Source: an uncultured Eisenbergiella sp.
Lineage (GTDB): Bacteria; Bacillota; Clostridia; Lachnospirales; Lachnospiraceae
Reading direction: 5' to 3'
Length of the DNA: 10,756 nt
Assembly: GCA_948960675.1 (NCBI GenBank)
Contig: CARDPF010000093.1
Span: forward strand, 1-10,756
Shown: positions 1 through 7,379 of the stretch, one piece after another
How the letters are laid out: the number at the start of each line of letters is the position of its first letter
How positions within the stretch are numbered: the stretch's first letter is position 1
Position numbers and translations under genes: made by a program
The notes under the pieces: model-generated
Database searches by the model: none
What the model saw: only the letters and a program-made list of their open reading frames with translations
Told to the model about the DNA's origin: nothing

Positions 1-26
1 TGCTCTCCCAGCTGAGCTATATCTCC
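1..26 (-). tRNA. tRNA gene, 5' part only (isotype not resolved)
   Basis: Read on the minus strand from 26 to 1, this is a perfect tRNA 5' half: acceptor strand GGAGATA, the two linker bases TA, D-stem GCTC, D-loop AGCTGGGA, returning stem GAGC, then A26. The anticodon arm lies outside the window, so the isotype cannot be read. Position 3 of the acceptor is A, which argues against alanine because bacterial tRNA-Ala depends on a G3-U70 pair. A strong promoter sits just upstream on the same strand. Confidence 0.9.
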
Positions 27-42
27 AATAAATTACTTTTTT

Positions 43-71
43 AGAATAGCAGATTTTGGGGTTAGAGTCAA
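43..71 (-). promoter_or_regulatory. sigma-70/A type promoter of the minus-strand tRNA
   Basis: On the minus strand a -35 box TTGACT (71-66) is followed by an exact 17-base spacer and a -10 box TATTCT (48-43). Each box differs from consensus by one base. Transcription would start near 36, leaving a leader of about ten bases before the tRNA 5' end at 26, as expected for a stable RNA gene. Confidence 0.85.
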
Positions 72-125
72 TACAAATTTATTAAATTCAACGGAAATCA
101 GGTCACACCAGTGTTGTGGCTATCT

Positions 126-155
126 TTGCGAATATGCCGTCGATTATGGTATAAT
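126..155 (+). promoter_or_regulatory. promoter of the GNAT acetyltransferase gene
   Basis: A perfect -10 box TATAAT (150-155) is preceded by TG one base upstream (extended -10). An upstream TTGCGA (126-131) sits at 18-base spacing and matches the -35 consensus in four of six positions. The predicted start of transcription is near 162. The ATG at 154 lies inside this -10 box, so it cannot be the translation start. Confidence 0.7.
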
Positions 156-195
156 GAAGGAACCAAAAATCATGCGGAAATTTACGGAGGGACAG

Positions 196-645
196 ATGGA
201 AATTTTAGAAGTTACAAAGATAACGCCGTCATTGATGGAAGATTTAATTGCCGTATGGGAGGAATCTGTGAAGGCAACGCACCTGTTTTTGGCAGGGAAT
301 GAAGTGGAAGAAATCAAAAAGTATGTCCCGCAAGCCTTGAAAGGGATTGCGCATTTGATCATTGTCATGGACAAAGACAACCGTCCGGTTGCGTTTATGG
401 GGATTGAGGAGCAAAAACTGGAAATGCTTTTTATTGCGCCCAAGGAACGGGGAAAGGGGCTGGGGAAGGCGCTAATCCAGTATGGGATTGAAAATTATTC
501 AGTCAACGAATTGGCAGTCAATGAGCAGAATCCGCTTGCGAAAGGCTTTTATGAACATATGGGTTTTCATGTTTACAAACGGACAGACTATGACGGGCAG
601 GGCAATCCGTATCCGCTGTTGTACATGAGGCTGAAAGACTTATAG
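196..645 (+). CDS. GNAT family N-acetyltransferase, YjaB-like
   Basis: This 149-residue protein is a complete single-domain GNAT enzyme, which would transfer the acetyl group of acetyl-CoA to an amine; the acceptor is unknown. The acetyl-CoA pyrophosphate loop is visible as R85-G-K-G-L-G90, following the core strand LEMLFIAP. The C-terminal half (VNEQNPLAKGFYEHMGF, then a NPYPLL segment) and the N-terminal SVKATHLFL stretch resemble the E. coli YjaB protein as I remember it, so the family call is firmer than a bare GNAT hit. The start at 196 is chosen over the in-frame ATGs at 154 and 172. GGAGGG (186-191) stands four bases before it, and the 154 ATG overlaps the promoter -10 box. No signal peptide or membrane segment is seen, so it is cytoplasmic. 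It has its own promoter, and no clear terminator follows it. A link to the downstream SIR2 gene is not supported. Confidence 0.9.
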   Translation: MEILEVTKITPSLMEDLIAVWEESVKATHLFLAGNEVEEIKKYVPQALKGIAHLIIVMDKDNRPVAFMGIEEQKLEMLFIAPKERGKGLGKALIQYGIENYSVNELAVNEQNPLAKGFYEHMGFHVYKRTDYDGQGNPYPLLYMRLKDL

Positions 646-682
646 TATGAATGGGGAATTGTTACGGGGAAGTACCTGATTT

Positions 683-719
683 GGTATTGGGAAAAGTCAA
701 CAGTTTGATGACAGGTATT
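683..719 (+). promoter_or_regulatory. operator-like dyad flanked by direct repeats upstream of the SIR2 gene
   Basis: The 17-base element GTCAACAGTTTGATGAC (696-712) has symmetric half-sites, GTCA-N-CA and TG-N-TGAC around three central bases. It is bracketed by two copies of GGTATT (683-688 and 714-719) whose starts are 31 bases apart, about three helical turns. It lies some 40 bases upstream of the proposed -10 box of the SIR2 gene, a plausible place for a regulator. The regulator is unknown, and a chance dyad of this size cannot be excluded. Confidence 0.35.
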
Positions 720-745
720 TTGGTGAGCATTTCCGGATAAGAGTG

Positions 746-754
746 TGATATGAT
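746..754 (+). promoter_or_regulatory. extended -10 promoter of the SIR2-STAND gene
   Basis: The stretch TGATATGAT is an extended -10 element (TG, one base, then TATGAT at 749-754). No good -35 box stands at 16-18 bases upstream, so it would be a weak or activated promoter. The predicted start of transcription is near 761. That leaves no room for a ribosome binding site before the ATG at 763, but fits the GTG start at 787. Confidence 0.5.
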
Positions 755-786
755 TTAAGAAAATGAAGCGTAAGGGGGAGGATATT

Positions 787-3360
787 GTGGACAGGGATTA
801 TACAAAAGAGATAGCGAAATTAAAAATTTCTTTGGAGGAAAAGAGCCCGGCACTACTTTTGGGGGCGGGCTTTTCCTGCGGTGCGGTAAATCATAACGGG
901 GAAAAAGTACCCATGGCACAAAAATTGGTTGAAAAACTGTACGGGCACATGTTCCTCACCAATCCGCCGGATCCGGTTATCCTGGAAGAAGACAGGGACG
1001 ATGCAAAAGCATTTACGGACAAAGGGGATTTGCGGGGATTGTGCAGTCTGGTTACAGCGGAAAAGAGAAAGAATGTCAGGGATGATTTTTTTACGGACAT
1101 TTTTAGCGGCGTTACGGCAAACGGAATGGAAAAGCATCAGTATATGGTAGAGTACCAGTGGGAGAAAATCTACACCCTCAATATAGATGATTTTTTGGAG
1201 AATTTATACAGCGAGCGGGGGAAGGCTCTCAACGTATGGAATAATGACCATGACGACAGGACAAATAGCAAGAGCAAGACTTTATTGGTAAAACTGCATG
1301 GATGTGTGAACAATGCAAAGGGCGGATATGTTTTTGACGATGATGAGTACATGAGTTTTTTAAACGAAGAAACCTGCTTTTTAAAAAGCTTCGGGGATTC
1401 GTTTGTGACGGGGGATATGATTTTTCTTGGAACGGAATTTCAGGAAAGCGATTTGAAAACCATTATAAATAGATATGAAAGCGACGGATATGATACGAAG
1501 GGAAACAATTACTTTTTTATCACGCCTAAAATCGGCGATGCCACATTGAGGAGAAAAATAGCGGAAACAGAAAACTATTACTGGATTTCATGGACAACGG
1601 AAGACTTTCTCTCTTTTTTGCATGGGGAAATATCCAGTGAAAAGGATGTCAAAAAGCTGCTGGATGAAAGGGGCATGAAATGGATCGACCAGCTGCAGAG
1701 GGAAATGAACCTGCATTATGAGAGTGAATTGTACATGGGGCGTGAATCGCAGTACAATGATTTTTTTCACAGTTGGGACATTCCAAGACCGGGAATGGAA
1801 GAGTTTGAGGATAAAATCGTCTCCCACAAAAAAAGCCTTGTGGCCGCTGTCATAGGAAAAAGTTATGTCGGGAAGACCTGCTTTGCCAAACGTGTGCTCA
1901 TTGACTTAAAAAACAGGGGTTATTTTGCGTGTCAGTTCAATATGAGGTCTTCGGAGCATATGCACTTGTTTTTGGAATATTTGAAACAGCTGCCGGAAGG
2001 GACCAGGCTGGCGGTATTATTTGAAGACGCATCGTTCTATTACAATATGATTTACCGGGTGCTGCTTCTAAAATGCCCTAAAAATATTGCGCAGCTGGCG
2101 GTTATAACATCCGAAAAAATGGACAACCATTACAGTAAGGAGGATGTGCTCAAAACAAACGGATGCCTGGAGGTTTTTAAACTGACAGAAAATATCAGTT
2201 GGCGCTGCGCGGAAAACATATACGATAAACTTAAGGAAAAAGGGTGGCTCAACAGGCCGACGGTACACGGGGAGGATCCGGGCAGTATTAAAAAATATGC
2301 GTGCCAGACAAACGATATCATAGAGTTTCTTTACAATATCACGAACGGGCGGGGATATGAAGAGCATTATTCGGATTTGATATCCCAAAAAAGCAACGAA
2401 GTGGAATTGAAGTATCTAAGGGTGTTGGCCCTGCTGGGTACGTTGGGGATTTCAGCGATACCGGACAGAATTTTTCCGGTGCTTTTAAAAAAGGATAAAA
2501 ATAAGTTTCATTTTAATAAATTCAGGAAATCCTTTGACGAGATTTTAATGATAGAAGAACACAGGATAAAATTAAGGTGTTTGCGGCTGGTAGAAAACGT
2601 GCTGGTTTCGGAGATGCGCAAAGAAGAGACTTGCGACATATTAATGGAAGTGGTAAAACAGGCAAGCGGCAGGTTTTCGGAAAATGAGATGAATGAGTGG
2701 TATGAAATATTCCAAAAGGTATTGTCAGTCAAAACGCTTTTAAAGGAAAATATATTGCCTTTGGAGACGGTCAGGGAATTATTAAATACGGTGGAAAAGC
2801 AGGGGGAAAAATACAGCTATTACTGGATACAAAGGGGAATTGTGGCTGAAAAAGGGAAAGCTTATGATCTTGCGGACAATTATTTCAGGAAGGCCATCGC
2901 AATCAACCCTGTTTCTTACCAGGCGAACCATGCACTGGCCAAAAACCTGATGGAGCGGGCGATCAGTGCGGTAGAATGCGGGGAAATATCTTATGCATCC
3001 CATTATATGGAGGAAGGCAAAAACGAGATAAAAAAGATTATGGGGAATCCCGCTTTTAGCAGGGGATATAAATATTCCATCCATGCATATATTGACATGC
3101 TGCTGAAGTATTTGAACGTCACGGGAACGGAAATGAGCGATGATGATATTGCCTTTATCCAGACGAGTATTGTGGAGATGGACAAGAATAGCGCGGATAC
3201 CTGTGTGAAAGAAGCAATCGGTACGTTTATGGATTACATTTACAAATATAAACCGGAAAAGAAAGAAAATGATGCAGTCAGGGCGTATTACGGGGAACTG
3301 GTGCAGGCAAAGTATGCGTCCGAGCAGGCGTACTCCATTGAAAACCTGGATTTTGAGTAA
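787..3360 (+). CDS. SIR2-STAND-TPR antiphage-type NTPase (Avs5-like)
   Basis: This 857-residue protein combines three parts. Residues about 15-280 form a SIR2-like domain: NAD-binding loop LGAGFS (G26-A-G-F-S30), TLNIDD (130-135, putative catalytic N132), KLHG (169-172, putative catalytic H171) and FLGTEFQESDL (213-223). Residues about 320-600 form a P-loop ATPase with Walker A GKSYVGKT (357-364) and a Walker B-like LAVLFEDAS (408-416), as in STAND/NLR-like proteins. The C-terminal part is helical, with a TPR-like repeat at about 675-722. In known SIR2-STAND defence proteins (AVAST type 5) the sensor detects a phage protein, the ATPase oligomerises and the SIR2 domain destroys NAD+. That role is inferred here. 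The start is GTG 787, with GGGGGAGG (774-781) five bases upstream; the in-frame ATG 763 lacks a ribosome binding site. No signal peptide or membrane segment is seen. The gene is AT-rich: hand counts gave 26/60 and 18/60 G+C in two lines, against 36/60 in a secA line. This suggests transfer. Confidence 0.92.
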   Translation: MDRDYTKEIAKLKISLEEKSPALLLGAGFSCGAVNHNGEKVPMAQKLVEKLYGHMFLTNPPDPVILEEDRDDAKAFTDKGDLRGLCSLVTAEKRKNVRDDFFTDIFSGVTANGMEKHQYMVEYQWEKIYTLNIDDFLENLYSERGKALNVWNNDHDDRTNSKSKTLLVKLHGCVNNAKGGYVFDDDEYMSFLNEETCFLKSFGDSFVTGDMIFLGTEFQESDLKTIINRYESDGYDTKGNNYFFITPKIGDATLRRKIAETENYYWISWTTEDFLSFLHGEISSEKDVKKLLDERGMKWIDQLQREMNLHYESELYMGRESQYNDFFHSWDIPRPGMEEFEDKIVSHKKSLVAAVIGKSYVGKTCFAKRVLIDLKNRGYFACQFNMRSSEHMHLFLEYLKQLPEGTRLAVLFEDASFYYNMIYRVLLLKCPKNIAQLAVITSEKMDNHYSKEDVLKTNGCLEVFKLTENISWRCAENIYDKLKEKGWLNRPTVHGEDPGSIKKYACQTNDIIEFLYNITNGRGYEEHYSDLISQKSNEVELKYLRVLALLGTLGISAIPDRIFPVLLKKDKNKFHFNKFRKSFDEILMIEEHRIKLRCLRLVENVLVSEMRKEETCDILMEVVKQASGRFSENEMNEWYEIFQKVLSVKTLLKENILPLETVRELLNTVEKQGEKYSYYWIQRGIVAEKGKAYDLADNYFRKAIAINPVSYQANHALAKNLMERAISAVECGEISYASHYMEEGKNEIKKIMGNPAFSRGYKYSIHAYIDMLLKYLNVTGTEMSDDDIAFIQTSIVEMDKNSADTCVKEAIGTFMDYIYKYKPEKKENDAVRAYYGELVQAKYASEQAYSIENLDFE

Positions 3361-3471
3361 AACTGCCGGTCCAAACATTCGGCTCCCCAAAACCCGTGGC
3401 TTAACTAAGTGACATTGCCCGTGAATGGTAACAAAGCCTGTCAAGCAGCTTTGCACCATATTTCCTGTGGC

Positions 3472-3500
3472 TTGCTTTTTAGGCGCAAATCTGTTAGAAT
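3472..3500 (+). promoter_or_regulatory. promoter of the secA-prfB operon
   Basis: TTGCTT (3472-3477), a 17-base spacer and TAGAAT (3495-3500, five of six) with TG one base upstream make an extended -10 promoter. Transcription would begin near 3507, giving a leader of about 92 bases before secA. The -35 box matches only its TTG core, as is common with extended -10 promoters. Confidence 0.7.
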
Positions 3501-3532
3501 AGTCGTTGGATTCCTGAAAAAGGTAATTGTGC

Positions 3533-3560
3533 GTAACCTCCGGATTGACCGGACCGTTAC
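3533..3560 (+). promoter_or_regulatory. hairpin in the secA 5' leader
   Basis: GTAAC (3533-3537) pairs with GTTAC (3556-3560), and TCCGG (3539-3543) pairs with CCGGA (3549-3553). The five-base loop is ATTGA, and a small internal loop (C against CC) separates the two helices. A second tiny stem CCACC/GGTGG (3571-3582) lies just before the GGGAG ribosome binding site of secA (3585-3589). No poly-T run follows, so it is not an intrinsic terminator. It may affect RNA stability or translation of secA. It matches no riboswitch class that I recognise. Confidence 0.45.
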
Positions 3561-3598
3561 AGTTTTGACACCACCACGGTGGACGGGAGAACGGATAC

Positions 3599-6166
3599 AT
3601 GAATGTAATCAATAAAGTTTTTGGTACCCACAGCGAGAGAGAACTCAAAAAGATTGAGCCGATCATCCAAAAGATTGAGGAATACCGCCCTGCGATGCAG
3701 GCGCTTTCCGACGAAGGGCTGCGGGACAAAACAAAGGAATACAAGGAAAGGCTGGCAAACGGGGAGACGCTGGACGATCTTTTGCCAGAGGCGTATGCCA
3801 CTGTCCGGGAAGCGGCGCGGCGTGTGCTGAACATGGAACATTTCCGCGTGCAGCTCATCGGCGGCGTAGTCATGCACCAGGGGCGCATGGCGGAGTTAAA
3901 GACCGGGGAAGGAAAGACGCTCATGGCCACGCTGCCCTCCTATTTGAACGCGCTGGAGGGAAAGGGCGTACATGTGGTTACGGTCAATGATTATTTGGTG
4001 GCCCGAGATGCGGAATGGATGGGCGCGGTGCATGAATTTCTCGGCCTAAAAGTCGGCGGTGTGTTAAACAGCATGAAACCGGAGGAACGCAAAGCCGCCT
4101 ATGCCTGTGATATCACCTATGTGACCAACAATGAACTGGGATTTGACTATCTGCGCGACAATATGGCGATCTATAAGGAACAGCTGGTGCTGCGGGACCT
4201 GCACTATGCCATTATTGATGAGGCGGACTCGGTGCTGATCGACGAAGCGCGTACCCCCCTGATCATCTCCGGGCAGAGCGGCAAATCCACCAGCCTGTAT
4301 GAGGCCTGCGACATTTTGGCCAGACAGTTAAAGCGCGGCGACGACGTGGAAGACCTGTCCAAGATGGATGCGATCATGGGGATTGAGCGGGAGGAAACCG
4401 GGGACTATGTCGTCAATGAAAAGGACAAGGTAGTCAATTTAACTGCAGACGGTATTGCGAAGGTGGAGAAGTTTTTCCACATTGAGAATCTTGCCGATCC
4501 GGAGAACCTGGAAATCCAGAACAATATTATTTTGGCACTGCGCGCCCACAGCCTGATGCACCGGGATAAGGACTATGTGGTCAAGGACGATCAGGTGCTG
4601 ATCGTGGATGAGTTTACCGGGCGTATCATGCCGGGACGGCGCTATTCGGACGGCCTGCACCAGGCCATCGAGGCGAAGGAGCATGTGAAGGTAAAGCGGG
4701 AGAGCAAGACGCTGGCGACCATTACCTTCCAGAACTTTTTTAACAAATTCCAAAAGAAGGCGGGCATGACCGGTACCGCCCTCACGGAGGAGAAGGAGTT
4801 CCGCGACATTTACGGGATGGACGTGGTGGAGGTTCCCACCAACAAGCCCATCGCCAGAATTGACCATCATGACGCGGTTTACAAGACGAAAAAGGAAAAG
4901 CTGCATGCGATTGTGGAAGCGGTCAAGGAAGCGCACGCAAAGCAGCAGCCTGTTTTGGTGGGAACCATTACGATCGAGGCTTCGGAAGAATTGTCCGGCA
5001 TGCTCAAAAGGGAGGGGATCCCGCACAAGGTGTTAAACGCCAAATTCCATGAGATGGAGGCGGAGATTGTGGCCGATGCGGGGATTCATGGCGCGGTAAC
5101 AATCGCCACCAACATGGCGGGGCGTGGTACGGATATCAAGCTGGACGAAGAGGCAAAGGCGGCGGGGGGCTTAAAGATCATCGGTACGGAGCGCCATGAG
5201 TCCCGGCGTATTGATAACCAGCTGCGCGGCCGCTCCGGCCGTCAGGGGGATCCTGGTGAATCCAAGTTTTATATTTCCCTGGAAGATGATTTGATGCGTC
5301 TGTTCGGCTCCGAGAAAATGATCGCCATGTTCAATGCCCTGGGAATCCCGGAGGGGCAGGAGATTGAGCATAAGATGCTCACCAAGGCGATTGAGAACGC
5401 ACAGAAAAAGATCGAGAGCAATAACTTTGGCATCCGTAAGAACCTTTTGGAATACGACCAGGTGATGAACGAACAGCGCGACATTATATATGCGGAACGC
5501 CGCAGGGTGCTGGACGGCGAGAGTATGCGCGATGCGATTTATAAGATGATCACGGATATCGTGGAGAGCACGGTGGACATGGTAATCGGTGAGGATGCGC
5601 ATATTGAGGATTGGAATTTTAACGAACTCAATTCCCTCCTGCTGCCCATCATTCCCCTGGCCCTGGTGACCAGGGAACGGGTAACTACCCCTAAAAAGGA
5701 TGCCTTAAAGCAGCAGCTAAAGGAGGAGGCGGTCCGGTTTTACGAGGCCAAGGAGGCGGAGTTCCCGGAGCCGGAGATGATCCGGGAGGCGGAGCGCGTC
5801 ATTTTGTTAAAAGTAATTGACCGTAAATGGATGACCCATATCGACGATATGGATCAGCTGCGGCAGGGCATCGGCCTGCAGGCATATGGGCAGAAGGATC
5901 CCCTTGTGGAATACAAAATGAACGGTTACGACATGTTTAACAGTATGTCTGACAGCATCAAGGAGGATACGGTCCGTGTGCTCACCCACATCCGCATCGA
6001 GCAGAAAGTGGAGCGGGAACAGGTGGCGAAGGTGACGGGTACCAACAAGGATGATTCCGGCCCGAAGAAGCCGGTGAAGCGGGAGCGGATGAAGGTGTAC
6101 CCTAATGACCCCTGCCCCTGCGGCAGCGGTAAGAAGTATAAAAACTGCTGTGGTCGCAACAGGTAA
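3599..6166 (+). CDS. secA: protein translocase subunit SecA (preprotein translocase ATPase)
   Basis: This 855-residue protein is the ATP-driven motor that pushes unfolded preproteins through the SecYEG channel; it acts at the inner face of the membrane and in the cytosol. Motifs run in the standard order: Walker A TGEGKT (102-107), DEAD box (207-210) inside [18 protein letters not shown], the second helicase domain with [13 protein letters not shown] (504-516) and [13 protein letters not shown] (541-553), the helical scaffold and wing region, and a C-terminal SEC-C zinc tail with C839, C841, C850 and C851. Length and order match the canonical Firmicute protein of about 840 residues, and no part is missing. 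The ATG at 3599 begins a classic SecA N-terminus and is preceded by GGGAG nine bases upstream. prfB begins 18 bases after the stop, so the two are co-transcribed, a gene order conserved widely in Firmicutes. Confidence 0.98.
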   Translation: MNVINKVFGTHSERELKKIEPIIQKIEEYRPAMQALSDEGLRDKTKEYKERLANGETLDDLLPEAYATVREAARRVLNMEHFRVQLIGGVVMHQGRMAELKTGEGKTLMATLPSYLNALEGKGVHVVTVNDYLVARDAEWMGAVHEFLGLKVGGVLNSMKPEERKAAYACDITYVTNNELGFDYLRDNMAIYKEQLVLRDLHYAIIDEADSVLIDEARTPLIISGQSGKSTSLYEACDILARQLKRGDDVEDLSKMDAIMGIEREETGDYVVNEKDKVVNLTADGIAKVEKFFHIENLADPENLEIQNNIILALRAHSLMHRDKDYVVKDDQVLIVDEFTGRIMPGRRYSDGLHQAIEAKEHVKVKRESKTLATITFQNFFNKFQKKAGMTGTALTEEKEFRDIYGMDVVEVPTNKPIARIDHHDAVYKTKKEKLHAIVEAVKEAHAKQQPVLVGTITIEASEELSGMLKREGIPHKVLNAKFHEMEAEIVADAGIHGAVTIATNMAGRGTDIKLDEEAKAAGGLKIIGTERHESRRIDNQLRGRSGRQGDPGESKFYISLEDDLMRLFGSEKMIAMFNALGIPEGQEIEHKMLTKAIENAQKKIESNNFGIRKNLLEYDQVMNEQRDIIYAERRRVLDGESMRDAIYKMITDIVESTVDMVIGEDAHIEDWNFNELNSLLLPIIPLALVTRERVTTPKKDALKQQLKEEAVRFYEAKEAEFPEPEMIREAERVILLKVIDRKWMTHIDDMDQLRQGIGLQAYGQKDPLVEYKMNGYDMFNSMSDSIKEDTVRVLTHIRIEQKVEREQVAKVTGTNKDDSGPKKPVKRERMKVYPNDPCPCGSGKKYKNCCGRNR

Positions 6167-6184
6167 AGGTGAGGAGCAAACGGC

Positions 6185-7318
6185 ATGGCAATGGTAGAAC
6201 TGGACCAGATGAAATTTGAACTGCAAGGTTATGAAGATACGCTGCGGGAAGTGAAGGAATCCCTGGATCTGGAAGGAAAAGCGAAGCGGATCGAGGAACT
6301 GGAGATGGAAATGGAAGCGCCTGGGTTTTGGGATGACCCGGAAGCATCCAACAAGAAAATGAAGCAGCTGAAAAATTTAAAGGATACAAGGGATCTGTGC
6401 CTGAAGCTGGAAACCCAGTACTCGGATATCGAAACGCTGATTGAAATGGGGTATGAGGAAGAGGACGCAGAGATGGCGGCGGAGATCCGCAGCGAGTTGG
6501 ACGAGTTTATCGGGGAATTGGATGAACTGCGGATCGGCACGCTTCTCTCCGGGGAATATGACAAGGATAACGCCATTTTGAAGCTGAACGCCGGTGCGGG
6601 CGGTACGGAAAGCTGCGACTGGTGCAGCATGCTGTACCGGATGTATACGCGCTGGGCGGAAAAAAGGGGATTTTCCGTGGAGGTATTGGATTATCTGGAC
6701 GGGGAGGAGGCGGGGATCAAATCCGTCACGTTTCAGGTAAACGGGGAAAACGCGTACGGCTATCTCAAATCGGAAAAGGGAGTACACCGTTTGGTACGGA
6801 TATCCCCTTTTAACGCGCAGGGGAAAAGGCAGACCTCCTTTGTGTCGCTGGACGTGATGCCGGATATTGAGGAAGACCTGGACATTGAGATCAACCCGGA
6901 CGACCTGCGTATTGACACTTACCGAAGCAGCGGCGCGGGCGGACAGCATATCAACAAGACATCCTCCGCAATCCGGATCACCCATCTTCCCACGGGGGTT
7001 GTGGTACAATGCCAGAATGAACGTTCCCAGTTCCAGAATAAGGATAAGGCGATGCAGATGTTAAAGGCGAAGCTGTATCTTTTGAAGCAGGAAGCCAATG
7101 CGGAGAAGCTTTCCGATATCCGTGGGGAGGTCAAGGACATTGCCTGGGGCAATCAGATCCGTTCTTATGTGCTGCAGCCTTACAAGCTGGTAAAGGATCT
7201 GCGGACCAACCATGAAGTGGCGAATGCGGATGGCGTGTTGGACGGCGGACTGGATTCCTTCATCAATGCTTACCTCAAATGGATGAACGTGAAAAAGACG
7301 GAAAAACAGGAGCAATAG
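6185..7318 (+). CDS. prfB: peptide chain release factor 2, single continuous frame
   Basis: RF2 recognises UGA and UAA stop codons on the ribosome and triggers release of the finished peptide. The 377-residue product has the SPF stop-codon reading motif (207-209, RISPFNAQG) and the catalytic GGQ (252-254 in SSGAGGQHINKTSSAIR), so it is RF2 rather than RF1. The start is ATG 6185, with GAGGAG (6171-6176) eight bases upstream; an ATG two codons later is possible. In many bacteria prfB carries an in-frame UGA near codon 26 that requires a +1 frameshift (CTT TGA C). Here the equivalent place reads TCC CTG GAT (codons 26-28, residues SLD) with no stop, so full-length protein is made by ordinary translation. 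It is the second gene of the secA operon, and a strong hairpin follows it. The coiled N-terminal domain and C-terminal region are intact. Confidence 0.97.
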   Translation: MAMVELDQMKFELQGYEDTLREVKESLDLEGKAKRIEELEMEMEAPGFWDDPEASNKKMKQLKNLKDTRDLCLKLETQYSDIETLIEMGYEEEDAEMAAEIRSELDEFIGELDELRIGTLLSGEYDKDNAILKLNAGAGGTESCDWCSMLYRMYTRWAEKRGFSVEVLDYLDGEEAGIKSVTFQVNGENAYGYLKSEKGVHRLVRISPFNAQGKRQTSFVSLDVMPDIEEDLDIEINPDDLRIDTYRSSGAGGQHINKTSSAIRITHLPTGVVVQCQNERSQFQNKDKAMQMLKAKLYLLKQEANAEKLSDIRGEVKDIAWGNQIRSYVLQPYKLVKDLRTNHEVANADGVLDGGLDSFINAYLKWMNVKKTEKQEQ

Positions 7319-7329
7319 AAAGGCTGGGT

Positions 7330-7379
7330 GAGGCCGTTTCAAGTTTTTGGGTTTACACAAAACTTGAAACGGTCTCTTT
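7330..7379 (+). terminator. probable intrinsic terminator of the secA-prfB operon
   Basis: GAGGCCGTTTCAAGTTTT (7330-7347) pairs with AAAACTTGAAACGGTCTC (7359-7376). The result is an 18-bp stem with a single G-U pair and an 11-base loop. It begins 11 bases after the prfB stop. The T tract after the stem is short (TTT, then G), so it may work as an imperfect terminator or as a 3'-end stabiliser. Stem length and position make termination the most likely role. Confidence 0.75.

Noticed and set aside
1..786. tRNA-linked integration site for the SIR2 gene
   Set aside because: Integrating elements normally use the tRNA 3' end, but here the 5' end faces the region, and no integrase or repeat of the tRNA end is visible.
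3432..3480. Possible terminator for the SIR2 gene (CAAAGC/GCTTTG hairpin and a later CTTTTT)
   Set aside because: The stem is short with a bulge, and the T run lies over 20 bases away inside the secA promoter. It is too weak to call.
3409..3528. Upstream part of an open frame running into secA (GTG 3409 to 3615)
   Set aside because: The secA promoter (3472-3500) lies inside it and there is no ribosome binding site at 3409. Only the short GTG 3529 version is kept, as a speculative leader ORF.
2782..3930. Long minus-strand open frame (382 codons) spanning the secA upstream region
   Set aside because: It overlaps two clear plus-strand genes and the secA promoter, has no recognisable motifs, and its composition is that of a reading-frame shadow.
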